Positions 61,830 through 64,000 of a stretch of DNA of 64,000 nucleotides are shown one piece after another; position 1 is the first letter of the stretch; each line of letters begins with the position of its first letter. The position numbers were made by a program, and so were the translations under genes. The stretch is from Neolewinella xylanilytica (GTDB lineage: Bacteria > Bacteroidota > Bacteroidia > Chitinophagales > Saprospiraceae): assembly GCF_002934605.1 (NCBI RefSeq), contig NZ_PTJC01000006.1, forward strand, positions 1,984,001 through 2,048,000, in the 5' to 3' direction. Below the pieces are notes generated by a model. The model was given only the letters and a program-made list of their open reading frames with translations, had not been told where the DNA came from and made no database searches.

Positions 61830-62332
61830 CTCCCCAACTCCAGCAGGCCCCTGGGCAGCTGCATTTCCAGGACCGTATCCGTTTCCCGCACGTTCAGCAC
61901 CAGGTCCTCGTGCAGGGGAATGAATACGGTCTTTTCGTTGTGGGTAAGCTCCGCGAGGTAGTGCTCGGGGAGATCGATGATGTCTTCGATGGGCCCCAGT
62001 GGCGGGTAGCCCTCGGCTTCGATCATAAAACCTACTACGCCGTCCCAGGGCGTACCCTCCACTTCGGCCTCGCCGGTCACCTGATCGGCGGGCAACCAGA
62101 GGGGCTTTCCGGACAGGAGAACGACGGCCTCCCGAGTATCAAAATTCTCGAGACTGACCGTCAGCTTTCCTCCGGTACGGAACGATCGTACGAAGTAGGG
62201 GATGGGGGGCTCCCCGATGAGCACCGCCTTCGCAGCCAGCAGATCGTCTTCGTAAACCTCCTCCACGAATACGCTGAGTTCCCCCTTGATGCCATGGGGC
62301 CTACCCGTGCGGCCGATTTCGATTACCTCCAT
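61826..62332 (-). CDS. rimM: Ribosome maturation factor RimM
   Basis: This protein assists 30S assembly by binding S19 and the 16S rRNA head. It has 168 residues. The N-terminal RimM barrel (IGRTGRPHGIKGELSVF, VRSFRTGGKLTVSLENFDTR) is followed by the PRC-like barrel (GFMIEAEGYPPLGPIEDIID, VFIPLHEDLVLNV). Unlike the usual rpsP-rimM-trmD order, it stands alone here and is divergent from ilvA. ATG lies four bases after a TATCTTTA box. Confidence 0.93.
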   Translation of the reverse strand: MEVIEIGRTGRPHGIKGELSVFVEEVYEDDLLAAKAVLIGEPPIPYFVRSFRTGGKLTVSLENFDTREAVVLLSGKPLWLPADQVTGEAEVEGTPWDGVVGFMIEAEGYPPLGPIEDIIDLPEHYLAELTHNEKTVFIPLHEDLVLNVRETDTVLEMQLPRGLLELGS

Positions 62333-62336
62333 GCGG

Positions 62337-62344
62337 TAAAGATA
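62337..62344 (-). promoter_or_regulatory. -7 box TATCTTTA four bases before rimM ATG
   Basis: Minus strand reads TATCTTTA, CCGC, ATG. Predicts a leaderless rimM mRNA. Confidence 0.55.
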
Positions 62345-62497
62345 TTGGATGCAACTCGGTTCGCGCAGGGGCCGGCCTGGCGGCTCAACGTACGTTCTAT
62401 CCGGCCCGGGATTAGCGAGGGTAATTGGGTAGTAAAGTTGGTGTTAGGTATCGGAAAATCGGCGCACCCGCGCCCCGGCGCACAACGTTTGGCTAGC

Positions 62498-62505
62498 TAC
62501 CTTTA
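62498..62505 (+). promoter_or_regulatory. -7 box TACCTTTA four bases before ilvA ATG
   Basis: TACCTTTA, CGGA, ATG. Predicts a leaderless ilvA mRNA and excludes the much longer open frame starting at 61910. Confidence 0.55.
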
Positions 62506-62509
62506 CGGA

Positions 62510-63766
62510 ATGACACAGCAATCGGTCAGCCCCATCACGGTAGAAGAAATCATCAAAGCGCGGCACCGGCTACGGGGCATCGCGCTGGAAACGCCCCTCA
62601 TGAAGAGTACCCGGCTCAGCCGGCTGTACGACGCGGAGATTTACCTGAAGCGGGAAGATCTGCAGGAAGTACGGAGCTATAAGATCCGCGGCAGCTACAA
62701 CAAGATGGCGTCCCTGAGCCAGGAGGAGCGCGAACGCGGCGTCGTGTGCGCCAGTGCGGGCAACCACGCCCAGGGGCTCGCTTACGCCTGTAACGCCATG
62801 CAGGTGAGAGGGGTGATCTTCATGCCGGTGGTGACCCCCGCCCAGAAGGTGCGCAAGGTGCGCATGTTCGGCGGCGATTACGTGGAGGTGGTACTGATCG
62901 GCGACACCTACGACGACGCCTACAACGAGAGCATGCGCGTGGCCGAGGAGCGGGGGCTGACCTACGTACACCCCTTTGACGATCCGAAAACGATCGCGGG
63001 CCAGGGAACGGTAGGACTGGAAATCCTCGACGCGGCAACCAAGCCAATCGACCTGCTGGTGATGGCGGTAGGTGGCGGCGGTCTAAGCGCCGGCATCGGC
63101 AGCGTATTCAGCCAGCTCAGTCCGCAGACCAAGCTGATCGGCGTCGAGCCCTCCGGGGCCCCCGCGATGTTCAAAAGCCTGCAGGCGGGTGAGGTGATCA
63201 CCCTGGACCGGATCGACAGTTTCGTGGACGGCGCCGCGGTGCGCCGGGTGGGCAAGCATAATTTCCCCATCGTACGGGATACGGTGGACCGGATTGAGCT
63301 CGTGGACGAGGGAAAGGTTTGCGGCGTCATGCTCGACCTCTACAACGAAGACGGCCTGGTGGTGGAGCCGGCCGGTGCCCTATCCATCGCCGTACTCGAT
63401 CAACTGGGCGACCTGCGCGGGAAGCACATCGTGTGCGTGGTCAGTGGCGGCAACAACGACATCACCCGTACCCCGGAGATCCAGGAGCGGGCGCTGATGT
63501 ACGCCGGGCTGAAGCACTACTTCATCGTGGAATTTCCCCAGCGGTCCGGGGCCCTGCGCGATTTCCTCGACGTACTCGGACCGGAAGACGATATCACCCA
63601 CTTCGAGTACACCAAGAAACACAACCGCGCCATGGGCCCCGCGCTGGTGGGCATTCAACTCGGAAGGCGGGGCGATTTCGAGGAGCTGGTGCAGCGTATG
63701 GAGGCCCGCCGCCTGCGCTACGAACACCTGAACGACCAGCCGATTCTATTCGAGATGCTTATCTGA
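62510..63766 (+). CDS. ilvA: Threonine ammonia-lyase (threonine dehydratase)
   Basis: This PLP enzyme deaminates threonine to 2-oxobutanoate, the entry to isoleucine synthesis. It has 418 residues. The catalytic Lys58 lies in RSYKIRGSYNKM. ASAGNHAQGLAY, the glycine-rich PLP phosphate loop AVGGGGLSAGIGS near residue 187, and VVSGGNNDITR follow. The C-terminal ~85 residues form an ACT-like regulatory domain (YFIVEFPQRSGALRDFLDVL), so feedback control by isoleucine is possible. The frame is open upstream, but the family start MTQQSVSPITVEE is at 62510. The zinc-ribbon gene starts 5 bases downstream. Confidence 0.94.
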   Translation: MTQQSVSPITVEEIIKARHRLRGIALETPLMKSTRLSRLYDAEIYLKREDLQEVRSYKIRGSYNKMASLSQEERERGVVCASAGNHAQGLAYACNAMQVRGVIFMPVVTPAQKVRKVRMFGGDYVEVVLIGDTYDDAYNESMRVAEERGLTYVHPFDDPKTIAGQGTVGLEILDAATKPIDLLVMAVGGGGLSAGIGSVFSQLSPQTKLIGVEPSGAPAMFKSLQAGEVITLDRIDSFVDGAAVRRVGKHNFPIVRDTVDRIELVDEGKVCGVMLDLYNEDGLVVEPAGALSIAVLDQLGDLRGKHIVCVVSGGNNDITRTPEIQERALMYAGLKHYFIVEFPQRSGALRDFLDVLGPEDDITHFEYTKKHNRAMGPALVGIQLGRRGDFEELVQRMEARRLRYEHLNDQPILFEMLI

Positions 63767-63771
63767 AGAAT

Positions 63772-64000
63772 ATGGAAGTAAAAATTGCCTGCCCGAAATG
63801 TGATTGGGAGCCGGACGGTCGGCCGTACTGGACCTGCGATGCCTGCGGAACCCGTTTCGACACCTTCGAAACGACCGCGATCTGCCCGAACTGCACGAAA
63901 GGGTTCGAGGAAACGCAGTGCGTTGAATGTACCGAATTCTCCCCCCACCTGGAGTGGTACCGCAATTTGGACGGGTGGCTTCGGGAGCAACTGGAAAAAA
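63772..64000 (+). CDS. Zinc-ribbon protein, N-terminal part (cut by window edge)
   Basis: The reading frame from ATG 63772 begins MEVKIACPKCDWEPDG and runs to the window end (about 76 residues). Four CxxC pairs are visible: CPKC, CDAC, CPNC and CVEC. These would make two zinc ribbons, as in double-zinc-ribbon regulators or nucleic-acid-binding proteins. It starts 5 bases after ilvA, so the two may be co-transcribed. The C-terminal part and any further domain lie outside the window. Confidence 0.8.
   Translation, partial: MEVKIACPKCDWEPDGRPYWTCDACGTRFDTFETTAICPNCTKGFEETQCVECTEFSPHLEWYRNLDGWLREQLEK

Noticed and set aside
61910-62509. 200-residue N-terminal extension of IlvA
   Set aside because: It is the antisense of rimM plus the divergent promoter region. 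The family start and the -7 box at 62498 fix ATG 62510.

Overview
The window comes from a GC-rich member of the Bacteroidota, most likely the Saprospiria (Lewinella-like). The evidence is type IX secretion (a PorP/SprF-like protein and several secreted proteins with C-terminal sorting domains), the yajC-YbbR-DUF1573 group, a fused OtsA-OtsB, a long LepB, many SpII lipoproteins, and promoters of the Bacteroidota form (-7 box TAnnTTTG). No rRNA, tRNA, CRISPR array, prophage or intact insertion sequence was seen. Both edges cut genes: radA on the left and a zinc-ribbon protein on the right.

Layout. 0-4.4 kb: radA, then a leftward group (lamin-tail secreted protein, PAP2 phosphatase, ZIP transporter, EamA transporter). 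4.4-13.4 kb: ribosomal protein L31, dihydrolipoamide dehydrogenase, GlgE, signal peptidase I, and a BioF/ketoacyl-synthase pair. 13.4-20.4 kb: a secreted dehydrogenase-like protein with a cupredoxin domain, a PA14 lipoprotein, a Tat-exported TIM barrel and envelope proteins. 20.4-37.3 kb: an M14 peptidase, a MORN-caspase protein, YbbR/YajC/DUF1573, aroK, a subtilase, dihydroorotase, a deoxynucleoside kinase, an exported dikinase-like protein and an S24 regulator. 37.4-46.1 kb: accessory surface proteins, a 135-bp tandem repeat array and twin beta-propeller lipoproteins. 46.1-64 kb: acyl-CoA dehydrogenase, arginine decarboxylase, OtsAB, a PorP-like protein, a 1.3-kb non-coding block, GH31, riboflavin synthase, RimM and threonine dehydratase.

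How genes relate. GlgE, OtsAB and the GH31 enzyme point to trehalose/alpha-glucan metabolism, although they lie far apart. The exported dikinase-like protein has the domain order of glucan water dikinases. Much of the rest is envelope biology: lipoproteins, T9SS cargo, peptidases and SPase I.

Most unusual. (1) The gene-free block at 55.2-56.4 kb holds three copies of the dyad ACCCCA-N6-TGGGGT at fixed internal spacing. Two copies sit exactly the same distance from matching -7 boxes and lead into similar leaders and intrinsic terminators, so this looks like a family of regulated small RNAs. (2) A separate strong promoter-to-terminator unit at 29.14-29.25 kb looks like another small RNA. (3) At least eight genes start exactly four bases after a -7 box, which predicts leaderless mRNAs. 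(4) Seven registers of a 135-bp, dyad-rich repeat lie at 40.5-41.5 kb.
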